Origin: Apostichopus japonicus
Taxonomy: Eukaryota > Echinodermata > Holothuroidea > Aspidochirotida > Stichopodidae
DNA length: 64,000 nt
Reading direction: 5' to 3'
NCBI RefSeq assembly: GCF_037975245.1
Contig: NC_092572.1
Span: 28,131,989-28,195,988 of the forward strand
The notes beneath the pieces were generated by a model. That model was given only the letters and a program-made list of their open reading frames with translations. It was not told the origin of the DNA and ran no database searches. Below, one piece after another: positions 37,476 to 49,560 of the stretch. A program made the translations under genes and the position numbers. How positions within the stretch are numbered: position 1 is the stretch's first letter; each line of letters begins with the position of its first letter.

Positions 37476-37718
37476 CTTCTGTAGCTTGGTGGTTAACACC
37501 GGTGCCTTTCAATCATAAGGTCCCGTGTTCGAGTCACTCCAAGATTAATGTATGTTGTCCAGTTACAGAGTTGTTGAAAATTGAAAATTCATAATCATGG
37601 GCGTTAAATATGAATCTACGAGACTGACTTCGATCAGCTTGCGGCATTGATAAGCCAATCGAGTTTCTTCGCGAGTTCCTGCTTGCAGGAGAATCTAAAA
37701 TACATACATACATATATA
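37476..37718 (+). mobile_element. tRNA-derived SINE, copy 2
   Basis: It shares the tRNA-like head (A box TAGCTTGGTGG at 37482-37492, B box GTGTTCGAGTC at 37525-37535) and the AAGATTAATGTATGTTGTCC segment with copy 1. It also shares the 3' block beginning 37636 and a CATACATACATATATA tail. The acceptor 5' strand is damaged. The middle is about 140 bases shorter than in copy 1 and unrelated by eye. Confidence 0.82.
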
Positions 37719-40612
37719 AATGTAACAGGTGTTAACTCTTTGGTATATAACACCCACACTTTCATATAGCAGATGTTTGTAAGCTACTCTTTTTCGCATA
37801 GAAGAATTGGGCCGAAGTTATGTTCAATCCTTGGGGGGGGGGGGTTGAATCCTGTACTGATTAGTATAGGGGCATAATCTTAGGGCCAGACGGGTCCAGG
37901 TTCCTTTCAATTATTAATAAGGGGGATGTGAGACCCTGGGATATTTTAAGCCGAACCTCTTGTAGGGGGCGGGGTGGTTCCCTCGATAAAGTAACAAATA
38001 TACGTTACGTGGTGCATTCTGTGGCATATTGAAACTTTACATTAGGTCTTTTATTAGGTAATAACGCAGTTATGTTTAAATAAACACTTGGTTTGAGTTC
38101 TGTGTGAGGTTGAAGCTCGATCTTCTTCTCCCCCTGGGCGAAGAGTTGTCTCATTCTTCTTCGACTGAACGCAATAAAACATTTAAAAAATGACTGACGA
38201 CGGGAGACAATGCTTCCCATCCCATCTTGTGCACGCACGCCACTGTTAGTAATGAACCCAACCAACCGAAGTGCATAACATATTCAAGCTTCTTGTAGAA
38301 AACGATTTGTACACACCCATGTGCAGTCATGTTACATTTGAAGATATGTTATATTGAAGTTTGCTTGAAAATAAACCTATGCCTATACAGACAATCAGTC
38401 AGAAAATCCATCGTAATCATCACAAACAATACTAAACTGCATTATTACACACGTAAGAAAGATACGCAAGTCCGTGTTTGTAATCACCAATGACCAGTTT
38501 GCTGGTACTGATATGGGTACAAGGTTCCTACTAAAAATATGAGTATGAGTACAAGGTCCCGGATAGATGACCGAATACAAATCCATACTTACGAGTACAC
38601 GTGTATATGATTGTCACATATTAAGAGCTAAAACACATGAGTAAGGTCAGATAAATCTACATGAGTGCCTGGACAGGCTGGGTACTAGAAGGATGATTTA
38701 TTCCGTGAGTACCTTAAACTCCGCACTTTTTGGCTTATAAAATTCCAGCATAGAAGTATTATCATGCAATTACATGATGCACGTAACTAGGTAAGGCTAA
38801 AAGAAATAGAAAATAAATATTTGGTTTAAAACCCTTTACGGGTGTAATGTTAGTAGTGTGTTCCTCTTTTAGCGCCTCATGTTCAGAAACGTTTGAATGG
38901 ACCTGGGAATGTAAAGACCCACGTCTAACTTGTGTATGACGACTATTCAAGCATAACTAACAATCAATTTCTTAGGCACGATTGTTTCATTTCGTGTTCA
39001 GATGAGATAACGAAGTAACTTTTATATTTCACTGGCAGTATTAGTAAAAAAGGCAGATCCTATAACTTCCGTTCAATAATCACAAGTTTAGAGACAAAGC
39101 TGTTGTCAGCCGAAGAAGCTAAAACTAATTACAATCCTTGATTTGAAAATTCAATGAAATGCTTTTAGAATATTAATGTATGGAGACCAGTATACGGGAC
39201 TTTCGATAGGTTACTATTTGATAGAAGAAAATTCACGATAATTTGTAAAAAAGACGAAAGAAATGTGGTCCCTCGAAGACACGGATGTTTCATAATTAGT
39301 TATTGCACAGCGCCATCTATTCAGGGATTTCGAAAGATCCCCAGAGTTAAATGGGAGGGGGGTGGGAAGGCAGTGTCCAACCACGATTGTATGAAACGGA
39401 CTGACTTTCATTACGTCAAATAAATTCACGTAGAAAGGATTACTTTTTCAGGGTTTCGAAAATTAAGAACTATGGGTTTATCACACATGAATGTAGCAAT
39501 CGTGGTGCAGAAAAAAAGAACGAAAGAACGGAAGACGAAGAACGACAGTTAAAAAAGAATTACACTTGCATTACCTGGTGCTCCCGTGTGGTAAGAGAGA
39601 GAGAGGGGGTAGTTATAAGGGTTGTTTCCTGAACTAGTACCTTCCCCACGATGCATTTGGCAAGCGCCATGAATCCTTAAAGTTTCTTGACTATGCTAGG
39701 AGACGTATTAGTCACTCGATATGAAAACTAGGCTGCTGTCTTGTTCGTATGTCTCGCGTCTCACATTCCGGTAAAGGTAGTAGCTTTTAGCTAATACATA
39801 AACCAGTGCGAGTTTTATTAGACGTGTGGAAGATGCTGCAGTCTGGACCATTGTTATTGGTTGATGTTGGTACCGTAGCCTAACACAATAAAGTCAGTGA
39901 TTGTACATCCGCTAATAGGCTAACCACTCTTGGGCAAAGTGTCAGGCTATGAGAGCGCCTGCAGTACTGACTTGAATTTTCAGGATAGTTGCAGTCGTTA
40001 TCGCTTTTTATGCTTGGAAGGTTAAAGCGTGTAAGGGAAGCTACACAATTTGTGAACATTAAGGAAGAACGACGAAGCTCAACATCACAGTTTAGCAATT
40101 CGCTGGTGAATTGCAGCGATTCCGAGACAGAGAGTAGATTGGGAAGGCTGCAAAAATACAATAATTCTAAACTTTCTCTTCTGGCTCAAAATCGAAACTG
40201 TCCTGGTATTGAAAATGGCGAGTACCATGCTTAGACCAAACATTCATCTACCGTAAGGCAACTAGGACGAGCTTACTTGTGGGACATACCTTCGACCTCG
40301 TTTTTAACTAAAATAGGGAGATTTTAAACAATCCCCACCCAAAGCAAATCGGGAAATCAGGGGGAATAAAGCAACATCTAACTTAAGAAATCTCTGGTGA
40401 AAAGTACTGTGCTGTAGAAATATTTTGGGGTCTTACACGTCACCCAGCGCAATGGAATGTAGGCTATATAATACTATGGTACTCGCGCTAACGTTAGCGA
40501 TGCAGAACACGATGGCAGAAGCTTTTTATACAATTGCCAGCAAAACGAAGTGGATTAGGTAATAAAAATCGCAGACCGTGAGATTATCTTAATCTTAATC
40601 CGGAAGACTCAC
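37719..40612. other. No confidently supported gene
   Basis: It holds a poly-G run near 37832-37844 and two weak candidates. One is a minus-strand frame at 38005-38265 followed by an AATAAA on its own strand. The other is a plus-strand Ser-rich frame at 39989-40234 after an acceptor-like TTTTCAG at 39980. Neither has a recognisable domain. Confidence 0.35.
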
Positions 40613-40812
40613 GATGTAAAACCAGGGAGTTGAAATATAATCAGATGAGTTGAAAGGTCTCCGGTCGGAAGGCCCTGCTCTATCGAAATTCTGACAAATT
40701 TATCAGGTGACTCGTAACTTGTTACCGTAAAAAACGGATGATCGACCGACAGAATATGCAGTATGCTACCTGACGACATTAACAGCAGGCAAATAAACAC
40801 AAAACGAAACAT
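40613..40812 (-). CDS. Candidate signal-peptide first exon of an unidentified secreted or membrane protein
   Basis: From ATG at 40812 the frame encodes a typical signal peptide: Arg near the start, the hydrophobic core FVFICLLLM, then a small-residue region SSGS. About 45 polar residues follow without a recognised domain. The frame runs into a donor GTGAGT directly after 40613, so the exon would end in phase 2 and the gene continue towards lower coordinates. No matching second exon was identified. The probable propeller exon at 5782-6601 is on the same strand but over 34 kb away, with the giant transposon between; a link is only a possibility. Confidence 0.45.
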
Positions 40813-43600
40813 TTAATTGTAGGTGTTAATTAAATCACGATCGCACAAAGTATAATAAATTACATTAGATATACTCAATTCATGTGTAGGCCTATATACT
40901 GTACATGCATTGTCAATGTCGAAAACTTGACATGAAATATTTGGGAAAGAATCTTATAGTTTTGTTTGAACAACAATAACCACAAAATGAAATAAAATAA
41001 ATAAATATTAACTTAACTTCAATGTGGACATCGAGACATGGTGATTTAGAAATGGCATGTTGAGGGGTTTTTTTGGGATAAAACTAAAGACTTAATGAGT
41101 CATTTTCTGCTTTTTCATAGGCTGACAAAACTTTGACGTTTAGGAATTGAAACTCTAATTAAAGGATGAAGAATAGCTAGTAAGTCAACTCTCGACGAAT
41201 GACAATAGTCATAAGTTTTTTAGAGCAAAACTTTCTAGTATACATATCAACAGACAGTCACATACTCTCCTTTGATTGAGAGATGTTTCTTGGACATCTT
41301 AGGAGAGTGACTTCTAACTCTTTGTTATGAAGAGTAGGAATGTTTGATCCAGGCCGATTTTATGACATATTTCTCGGAGGTACATACCATGCAATGTTCT
41401 GCATTCATCAGCTCATACCACGCAAAGGTGTGTATTTCATCAGCACAGCTTCTACATCACATTATTGGTTCTGTAACATGATTGCACATCATCATACAAA
41501 GGTGAATGTTGTGACTTTATGTAACAATTGATAAACAATGAAAAGTGTTCTGCTGGTAATGACTCCAACAACCACTATTCCTTTATATTACTCCACCTTT
41601 GTTAACAATACCGTATAGACTATATGCTACTCTATTAACCACTCTACTGTGAAAACACAAAATGCTGGCAAAAGTGCACAGCACGTCGCATTATCTGTGG
41701 TGACAAACAACTTAATTGAGAAATATTTTAAATTTAAGGCGAACACTTATAAAACAATCATCCATGGCGGAAAATCAAGGAGAAGTAATCTTGCTGTTCT
41801 AATTCTGAAATTTGCCTTCATGACTTTTAATCTCCACTTTGAATTGCCAGGTGAAAAATATTCACCAGTAATCGAATGGCAACCCACGACAAGAAAATTA
41901 ATCAAAATCCTCACTCTTTGTATTGTATTTCACGGGATGATATATAGACTGTTTCAGCTTCGATTGTTAGACAAATTGAACGTTCGTCGTAACTGCTCAC
42001 ATGAATATCTGAAAAGGACTAGGAATATATGAAAATCACTATGGCAACTCTCTTGATGTCAGATATGATGAACATACAAAAAGAAGGGAAAACGAAAAGA
42101 AAGAAAGAAATAAACAAACAAGAAGGAGAAAGAAAGGAAATTGTATGATAGAGAGTAGCCTGTAGTGATAAGGACATATATAATGTGTACGATGTTATAT
42201 CGAAAACATTTAAGAGTAGTAAATCAAAAAAATAGAAACATTAACGGAAGAAAAGAATTTAAACTGGACAACCACTAGTGATATATGTTATTGTCTTATT
42301 TAATGGAGGAATGTTATTAAAAAGACAATTAATATACATTAATTAAATAATAATGCATAGAGATGAGACTTGTTAAACAATTAACCCGCCTTTTAGGAGA
42401 GTATAGGAGCTTCAAGTATGGATATTTGAGCACTGTGTGTATTACAGTTATAAATATGCACGAAGCAAAGATTTGTAGGTGTTCAGTGACACTAATATCC
42501 TCAAGTACTGGGTTTCAAAATCGAAATTTTTAGTTCTTAGGAAATCTTATATTCACAAACACATATGAAATTCTGTAGGCTAATAAACAATATACTTAAA
42601 ACTATTTTGGATTGCTGTAAAAGTCTGATCTAAGACGAAAAAGTTTTGGACGATGGGATGGCAAAGGTATTAGAACATTCGATATAGGTACCTCACATCA
42701 GAAGTGTCTGGTTGGTATGAATGTGGCTGTATTAATGATCTTATATTACACCACCATGCAAGTATATTATATATATATTGAACATACTTAATTTAGGATG
42801 GTTAAACAATACGATATAGTTGCTAATATGGCTTTTAGAGGTATATTCCGGCTTTCCTAAAATCATGCGGCTAAATATAGGTGTTAACTTGAGTATAACT
42901 AGGTTAGGCCCCTATAAGCTAGGCAACTATAACGTTATGATATGTCTAACGTTAGTAAATGTACCATGAAGTATACCTAGTAGGGAACCGGTTTGTTAGG
43001 CCTAGCCTATACTATAGTCCTAGGCCACTATATATACAGTTTCTGTTCAATTCAAATATTAATGATAAAGAGCACGTTTACAATCAATTATAACGTTACA
43101 AGTATGTGTCAATAATATAAAGATACTGCAAGATCACAAGGGAGGGAACTTAGCCGCGGTAATAATTTGAAACTGTTGACAAAATCGGTTACAAATGCGA
43201 TTCTGCGAAGCTTCTGTTGGCGTTAGTGGTTTGCGGATTCGGAATTTATAAATTTAGCGCTAACACAAGACAAATGTCAAAGTTCAAATTTAGTCGGATC
43301 ATACTATTTTGCACTAGGAAGGCATTTTGCCTACCAATTGTTCAAATCGCCGAACAAAGTATAACATATTTTTTTCAAATTGATTATATAGTAAATATTT
43401 CATATTTTTAATCATTGCGATGCAAAAGTTTAATCGTTTAATCATAATTGTGTTAAATATGACAAAGATTTATTTTACACCCCTCATAAGTTGGCTAATT
43501 TAGCATTTTCAATATATTACGATACGGTTACTGCTTACGAACTTACATTATAATATTCTCGATAATTACGCCTAAAATAAAAGCAGTCAACATAGTCCAA
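40813..43600. other. Gene-free stretch with one unexplained open frame
   Basis: The only notable frame is 41649-42032 (+), 127 codons from ATG, basic and hydrophobic, with no family motif. It may be chance or a lineage-specific gene. The rest is AT-rich unique sequence. Confidence 0.3.
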
Positions 43601-43603
43601 ACC

Positions 43604-43945
43604 CAGTTGGGCCAGTGTGAAACCTAGTTCAACCCCAATAGGGCAAGTGCACCAGTCAACATAGTTCAAACCCAGTTGGGCTAGTGCAAAAACCACTGAA
43701 ACCTAGTTGAAGCCAAACTGGATCAGTCCAAACATAGTTCAAATTCAGTTGGGCCTGAACAAACCCAGTTGAACATTGTGTAAACCCAGTTGAACCTAGC
43801 TCGTGTACAGCATAGCCCAGTTGGAACCCAGTAAGACCCAGTTAAACACAGTTAAACACAGTTAAACACAGTTAAAAACCAGTTAAACATAGTAGGCCCT
43901 AGAAGAACCTAGTTGATTTTTTAACTGGGTTCTACTGGAATTTCT
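43604..43945. repeat. CCCAGTTGGGC / AACCCAGTTAAAC-rich repeat
   Basis: About 340 bases dominated by ACCCAGTTGGGC, AACCTAGTTGAA, AACATAGTTCAAACCCAG and a short run of GTTAAACACA units, closing with TTAACTGGGTTCTACTGG. The vocabulary resembles the nested CCCAGCTGGGC element at 32826-33928 and may be a related family. Confidence 0.7.
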
Positions 43946-45537
43946 ACCAGGGATAGGAGCTATTATCTAAAACGTCAGCTGCTTACCATACGTCATTATA
44001 CAAGTGTCCTAAGATAGTAATATTACTTCACGCGTCATTGTAAACTTGACCTAGTGTGACATGAATGGAACCCTGTAAAATGCAGAGAGCAAAAACGATA
44101 TAAAAAATAGAAATTGGCGTGAGAAAACACTAGTCCTTCCAGAGGGTTGAGAAGTGAACAGGTAGTTCAAAGAAGCCGTCGACGCGCACTCCGAGGGACC
44201 TGGAGAATAAAGGAGCTGGCCAGACGTACTATTACATGACACACTGTACAAAAGACATGACCTGGAAATCCTTCCAGGTCCCTATATACAACTTTAATTG
44301 TTAAATTATTTCTTCTCTTTTATCAGTAGTGTACATTTGGATGTACAAGGAAATCCATGTATTAAATAATATCAGTAATGTATGACATCACACGAGCGCT
44401 CCAAAGTTCATGTCTGTACAATTTTCCATGGAACGGGATTTGTGTGTTCGGGGGAAGCGCACACTGTTGTACGTGAAATGCGACAAAACAAATTGATATG
44501 CATAGGTTTCTAACACACATAATGTAGTGAATAGCAATCTAAAAGCAATATAAGAATCTGATTTATGAAGAACATATTCCTAATTCCATATACCCTTCGA
44601 ACCAACTTGCAATGTGTACGACCCTAAAAGCTACGAACGATCAGTATCAGTTATTCAATTGTTTCAAAAGGCGGGATCTTTGGAATTGAACATGGTAACG
44701 TAACCTTTCGCAATTTAACAATTCCCGAAAGTTGGTGGTTCACTTAGTTACATAATGAATGTGGCAGCCATGCTTTTATGACATAACTTGTTAACATAAT
44801 ACACATAATATGGAGTTACACAACAATGAAGTGACGCCGCGGTATGACGTCACGTCTCATGACCTAACATGGCTGGTACGTACGTCACCGTAAGAAACGT
44901 ATCGTCCTAGCCTTTGTCGTCACATGTTTATTGTAAACCTACTTAAACTATTTAGTCTTTCGTGTAACGTATACATTAGTCATACGCTGTGGGGGGGGGG
45001 GGGGTATGCAGCAATAATTCGATATTCATAATAGTTGAATTCACATAACTGTCGAATAATAATGGAACAAGTTGTGACAGCTGCCTAATGATAATACCTC
45101 TCTAAACTGAACTTTCGTATCAGAGCACTCGTTTTGACTGTACAATAGTTCATAGCCTTTATCTGGTAGAAACATGATAGTCATACTGCTCATACTGTTA
45201 GTACGAGAGCTCTGAAGCGGGACATGACAGTACAGTGTAGATCAAAAATGTCCCATCTGGTGAAATGATGACACAGTTGAAGTCTACACTAAAATGATTA
45301 TGCAAAATCCATTGTATGAAGATCTTAGACAATGTCTTTAATTGGAATTAGGGCGCATTCCAGTGAAATTCGAAGCACTTCGTTTAAGTTGTTACGCTGT
45401 ACAAAATCTGGTATTCACGGCCTTAACCTGAAAATGCAGATGAATGCGGTCTTGATCTAAAACATATTAATTCGAAGCGTATATCGAACAGGGAATACCT
45501 ATCTGCTACCCTACTGATACCATTTTGTTTCCAACAG
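43946..45537. other. Gene-free stretch
   Basis: No exon recognised. A poly-G run lies at about 44991-45003. Earlier exons of the GPCR gene may be here or further upstream, but I could not see any transmembrane-segment frame. Confidence 0.35.
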
Positions 45538-45737
45538 CTAAGTTCCGCCGAGAGTTTCAGGCCGCCCTCTGTCCTTTCCTACAAGCCAAACAACGCACAA
45601 GAGGCTATTCCAGAGCAACACTTAACAGCCGGACTAGGCGGACGATAAGCCGGGAATCACGCCCGTCTAGTAACACTGCCGCTCTATCCACGGAGAGTAT
45701 GCGCATGTCCAATTTATCCAGATTTCCAGAATCCTAG
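45538..45737 (+). CDS. C-terminal exon of a class A GPCR (partial gene)
   Basis: After a good acceptor (TTTCCAACAG) the exon reads AKFRREFQAALCPFLQ, then an Arg/Ser/Thr-rich tail to TAG at 45735. The xKFRREF segment is the amphipathic helix 8 that follows transmembrane helix 7 in rhodopsin-family receptors, and a Cys a few residues later suits a palmitoylation site. The tail (SRRT and STES-type clusters) offers phosphorylation sites, as in arrestin-regulated receptors. The exon starts in phase 1, so GCT (Ala) is completed from the previous exon. The receptor subtype cannot be told from this part. No other exon of the receptor was found. Confidence 0.72.
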
Positions 45738-46160
45738 GAGGCGGATGAAAATGGTCATGTGATACAATTGAATGTTCTTATCACAAGGAAGGTAACACAA
45801 AAAGTGCAGTTCTAAATTCTACGACAAGACTAGAGTATATGGTCCGGTGAATCTTAAATCTCGTTTGCTGTAATATCTTTCATGGCAACATCGTAATGTC
45901 CATGTGATCTGACAAATCAGTCGAAGATGATTCTGTACAGTAGTTCAAATATCCGAGCAAGATGTCCAAACAAAATGTCCAAACAAAATCAAAACTATAG
46001 GATTAAATGTGTCCTCCGAAAGGAAATAAGGGCGGCATTGCGGAACTTAGCATTCGTGGAATCCGGATGTGTGACCTGATAATTTCGTAACGTAAAATAA
46101 TACAAAACTATTATCAAACTGCTTATCAACTAAAGAACCTGTGTAAGAAAATGCGTACAA

Positions 46161-46534
46161 GTAAGTGGGCCTGACGTTTCGATCCTAGCAAGATCTTCTT
46201 CAGAGGCTGAATGACAAGTAACGGTAACAGAATGGGCAAATACATGCACATAATACAGGCAGGTTAATGAGCAGGGTGAACACAAAACGACAGATGTAAG
46301 AGGATTAGTAGACTAGGGATGGAGAGAAGAAAGAAACCAACAGGCCGGGGGAAGAGGAGAGGTATACATAGGAGATAAACTGTAGAGGGACAAAGTATCT
46401 CTTAAAAAGAGAAGGAAAAAGACAGACAAATGTAGAGGAAATATTGGAAGAGAGCTACGAGAAGACGGGTGACAGGGAGGGAGGGGGGGGGGTGGAGCAG
46501 ATCCTTCTAGGATCGAAACGTCAGGCCCACTTAC
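46161..46534. mobile_element. Inverted-repeat-bounded segment with GACGTTTCGATCCTAG ends
   Basis: A perfect 28-bp inverted repeat (46161-46188 and 46507-46534; core GGGCCTGACGTTTCGATCC) bounds about 320 bases of AG-rich sequence with a poly-G run. This end sequence is reminiscent of a motif widespread in invertebrate repeats. Read on the minus strand, the left copy contains CTGAAGA...GGATCGAAACGTC, which resembles parts of a hammerhead ribozyme core. No target duplication was seen. Confidence 0.6.
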
Positions 46535-47094
46535 ATTTACAATAATCGTCACGCGTAATATTTGCAATAGGGGTTCTACTCGTAATGCGTTAGGTTGGCA
46601 TATAATATTTCTTTTAATAGTCTAATAAGAACTTCATGTCAGAAAACATGAACAAATGCGTGTGTTTCTAGTACGTTTTCTGCTTGCAAGCAGTCGTTTT
46701 GTTACAGATCTTTTTTCCGTTTTTGTTTTGAAAAAATCAACTTACGTGACTCCTATCAAATGATGGTACTAACCAAATATTTAGTACATGGACTATTGTA
46801 CAGTTGGTAAACAATTTCAATATAAAAAAAATATATAGTGTTGTACTACTCCTAGTGTATATGAAGCGTTGAATGCGGTCAAGCCAAGTGTTTAAATTAG
46901 GTTTGAAAATTCGTATCTTAAAATTTGTTTTTCAGTAAATATTTACTGACACGCTATGTAAGCAACTTACTCGTTGCCAGATAGGGATGAAATGCATTAA
47001 ATCATATAGCAGAAACCGTGGAACCTGGACATTGTTGATACTTGGTTTTCAACGAAATATTGCGAAAGGTTCAACATAAATTTGTGTACATTAA

Positions 47095-47625
47095 GATCAA
47101 TGGAAATTCGCGTCTCTATATGATTAACAAAGAATAGCGTAATATTGGATCAACGAATAACGATAGGATCAACAAAGCTTCGCGTTTACTGTACGAACAA
47201 TAGAGATTCACCTGGTGCAATAGGATCGGTACAGATTAGTGTTACGATGTGTTACGATATGCTCGGGCTTCATATTAACAGCGATTAGTGCTCAGTAGCA
47301 TCATATGTTCTTGTAAGATACAATGGAGGTTAACGTTTGATAGCATCAACAGAGGTTTACGTTTGATAGCATCAACAGAGATCCGCGTATAGATAGCACG
47401 AACAAGGACTCGCATTAGATAGAAAAAGAAATTCACGAACAATAACATCAATATATATTGGAGTTTGATTACATCAACATAGATGAGGATTTGAAAGCAT
47501 CAACATAGAATCGAGTTTGATATCATCAACATATAATCGAGTTGTTTGTTATCATCAACATCGACTCGCGTTTTGATGGCAGGAAAACAGATTCGCGATT
47601 GATAGCATCAAGAGAGATTTCCATA
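47095..47625. repeat. Degenerate minisatellite with GATAGCATCAACA phrase
   Basis: About 14 diverged units of roughly 28-36 bases around GATAGCATCAACAnAGATTCGCGTTT. The clearest are at 47335-47400 and 47480-47580. Confidence 0.7.
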
Positions 47626-47901
47626 TAATGAAAGAAGTATATTTATTAGAACTGTTATTTGTATATAGATTATTGTACATTCTGTACATAGCTACTTTTA
47701 AGAAAACCAAATACCTTAAGAAGTATTAATAGAGTTATTATAATGTTACAAATTCAAAATGTGTAAACTTGTATAAAGGGAATTATTTATTTTTAAATGT
47801 TATCTTATTGGGGAAAACTTCAATCCACAAGTGTATAACGTTACGCTGTGCGATAGTTATATATGGGTCGGTAATGTTGAAATCCATATCAAAGTAAGGG
47901 A

Positions 47902-47934
47902 GCAGGCGCCCTACATCGCTTGTAGGGCGCCTGC
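47902..47934. repeat. Perfect 14-bp-stem hairpin
   Basis: GCAGGCGCCCTACA, loop TCGCT, TGTAGGGCGCCTGC. It is GC-rich in an otherwise AT-rich region. Confidence 0.85.
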
Positions 47935-48017
47935 GAAAGTAGTGTTCTTCATGGTAAGGATCGTCAAAATTTAGTCCACATTATTGGGTTTTAAAGATTT
48001 CCTGTGTCACTTTTTAG

Positions 48018-48237
48018 CCAAAAGGTCGTAGAAACTGTATTATATAAACTACGTGACATTATTACAAAATGCGGCAAGATTTATAAGATGCGTCAGGTTA
48101 GTTCAATACGTCGAAGTGTATACCTCCTGTGTCATTCATTGGCCGTGTATGGTATACTGCTAGATTGCAGACGTGTGCAGTTTGTTCTACGTCAATTCTG
48201 TGACAATCTGAATGCGACATTTGACAGTTTAAATTGA
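48018..48237 (+). CDS. Possible terminal exon of an unidentified gene
   Basis: After an acceptor-like CACTTTTTAG the frame runs 72 codons to a stop at 48235-48237. It reads as amphipathic helices with several Cys (KLRDIITKCGKIYKM, VYLLCHSLAVYGILLDC, FVLRQFCDNL). No family was recognised and no partner exon found. Chance cannot be excluded. Confidence 0.28.
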
Positions 48238-49560
48238 CATCCACTTAATAGATATATAGATGTGACAAGATGTAACCGTTTCAAATCTTAAACAGAAACT
48301 AAAGAGTATGATTTTCAAATTTGGGCTAGAATGAGTTACAAACCAGTGACCTCGTGGTTACCACATAACGGTCACACAATGGTTACTCCCTTAAGTATTT
48401 AGTTCTCATAGACATGAACAAATCCCTTTAATTCCTTTATCCCCCGATCATATACGTTAATTAACTGTTTATGGTAATTGCGTTTATGATATGCATAATT
48501 ATGAAAAACTTCAGTGGGTTTCTTTACACGGATACGTGTGAGCCCTTGTGATTCCAATAGGTAACAAAATACAAGTAAGAGGAATGGCAATGGATCTATT
48601 AATGTTCCTATTTTGTTTGTATTAAATGAATATTTCAAATTTGTAGTACATTATCCCGTTAATCAAATTGTGTGACGTTTTTCAGTGAGGTCAGTTCAGC
48701 GTTCTCATATGATGTTTAACGAAACATGATGTGTTCAGATAGCCTTGCCTACACACCTCCATTATATTACCCTTTTGGGTTTTGTTGGGTAGCTTTCCAT
48801 AACAACTCACTGCTTATACATAGTCATGATAACCTGTATTTGAAGGGGACGATGATACGGAAGGAAGGGGACCAGTATGGATGGCATGATGAGAGCTATG
48901 GAGGGGATGACGGACGTTGAAGAAAGAAGACGGTCAAACATTGACCACACCCCTATCTATTCCACCTTTGGTTCTTCTATAATTGATTGATACAGTCACC
49001 CCACACAACCCCCATCACTTTCCTTGTTGCTCAAAATTAGACTAATTATTGTTATATGTGTATTGCATATTGTTTGTAAGGGGGGGGGGGGGCAAATACT
49101 GTATTATACAATAAATCTTTAGTACGCAACCAAAAAGTGAAACCGAGTTTGAAATTTATTTAAGTCATATTTTATTCAAACACGATCTGCAGGAGGTTGG
49201 ATTTTCCACTTAAGGCTCTTGTGAAATTACATCTCAAGCACTGACGTTCATCCAACTTTTACCTTTGGAGCTATCCTAAAGTTTGTGAGAATGTCATCTC
49301 CATTCTCAGATCAAATGTCTCACCAACAAACCAACAAAAAGCAAAAACGATAACTGTTCTTGTACTGAACTATTACGGTTGTAAAGCATACGAGGTTTAT
49401 GCAAGTAAGGATGAACATCGAAAATATCTTGTAGAGTTGATGATGGATTTAAAGACAACATATCACCTTCACTTCGGGATTTATTGTATTTAAAATTGGC
49501 GCTACATATAGCGTATGGTAGACATGGATACCTTACGATATCAGTTATTAATTAAAAGAC
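48238..49560. other. Gene-free stretch
   Basis: Nothing recognisable apart from a poly-G run at about 49080-49092. Confidence 0.4.

Noticed and set aside
39980-40234. Acceptor followed by a short hydrophobic stretch and a Ser-rich tail in a shifted frame
   Set aside because: The hydrophobic segment and the long frame are in different phases. It would need a frameshift, so it is not called a gene.
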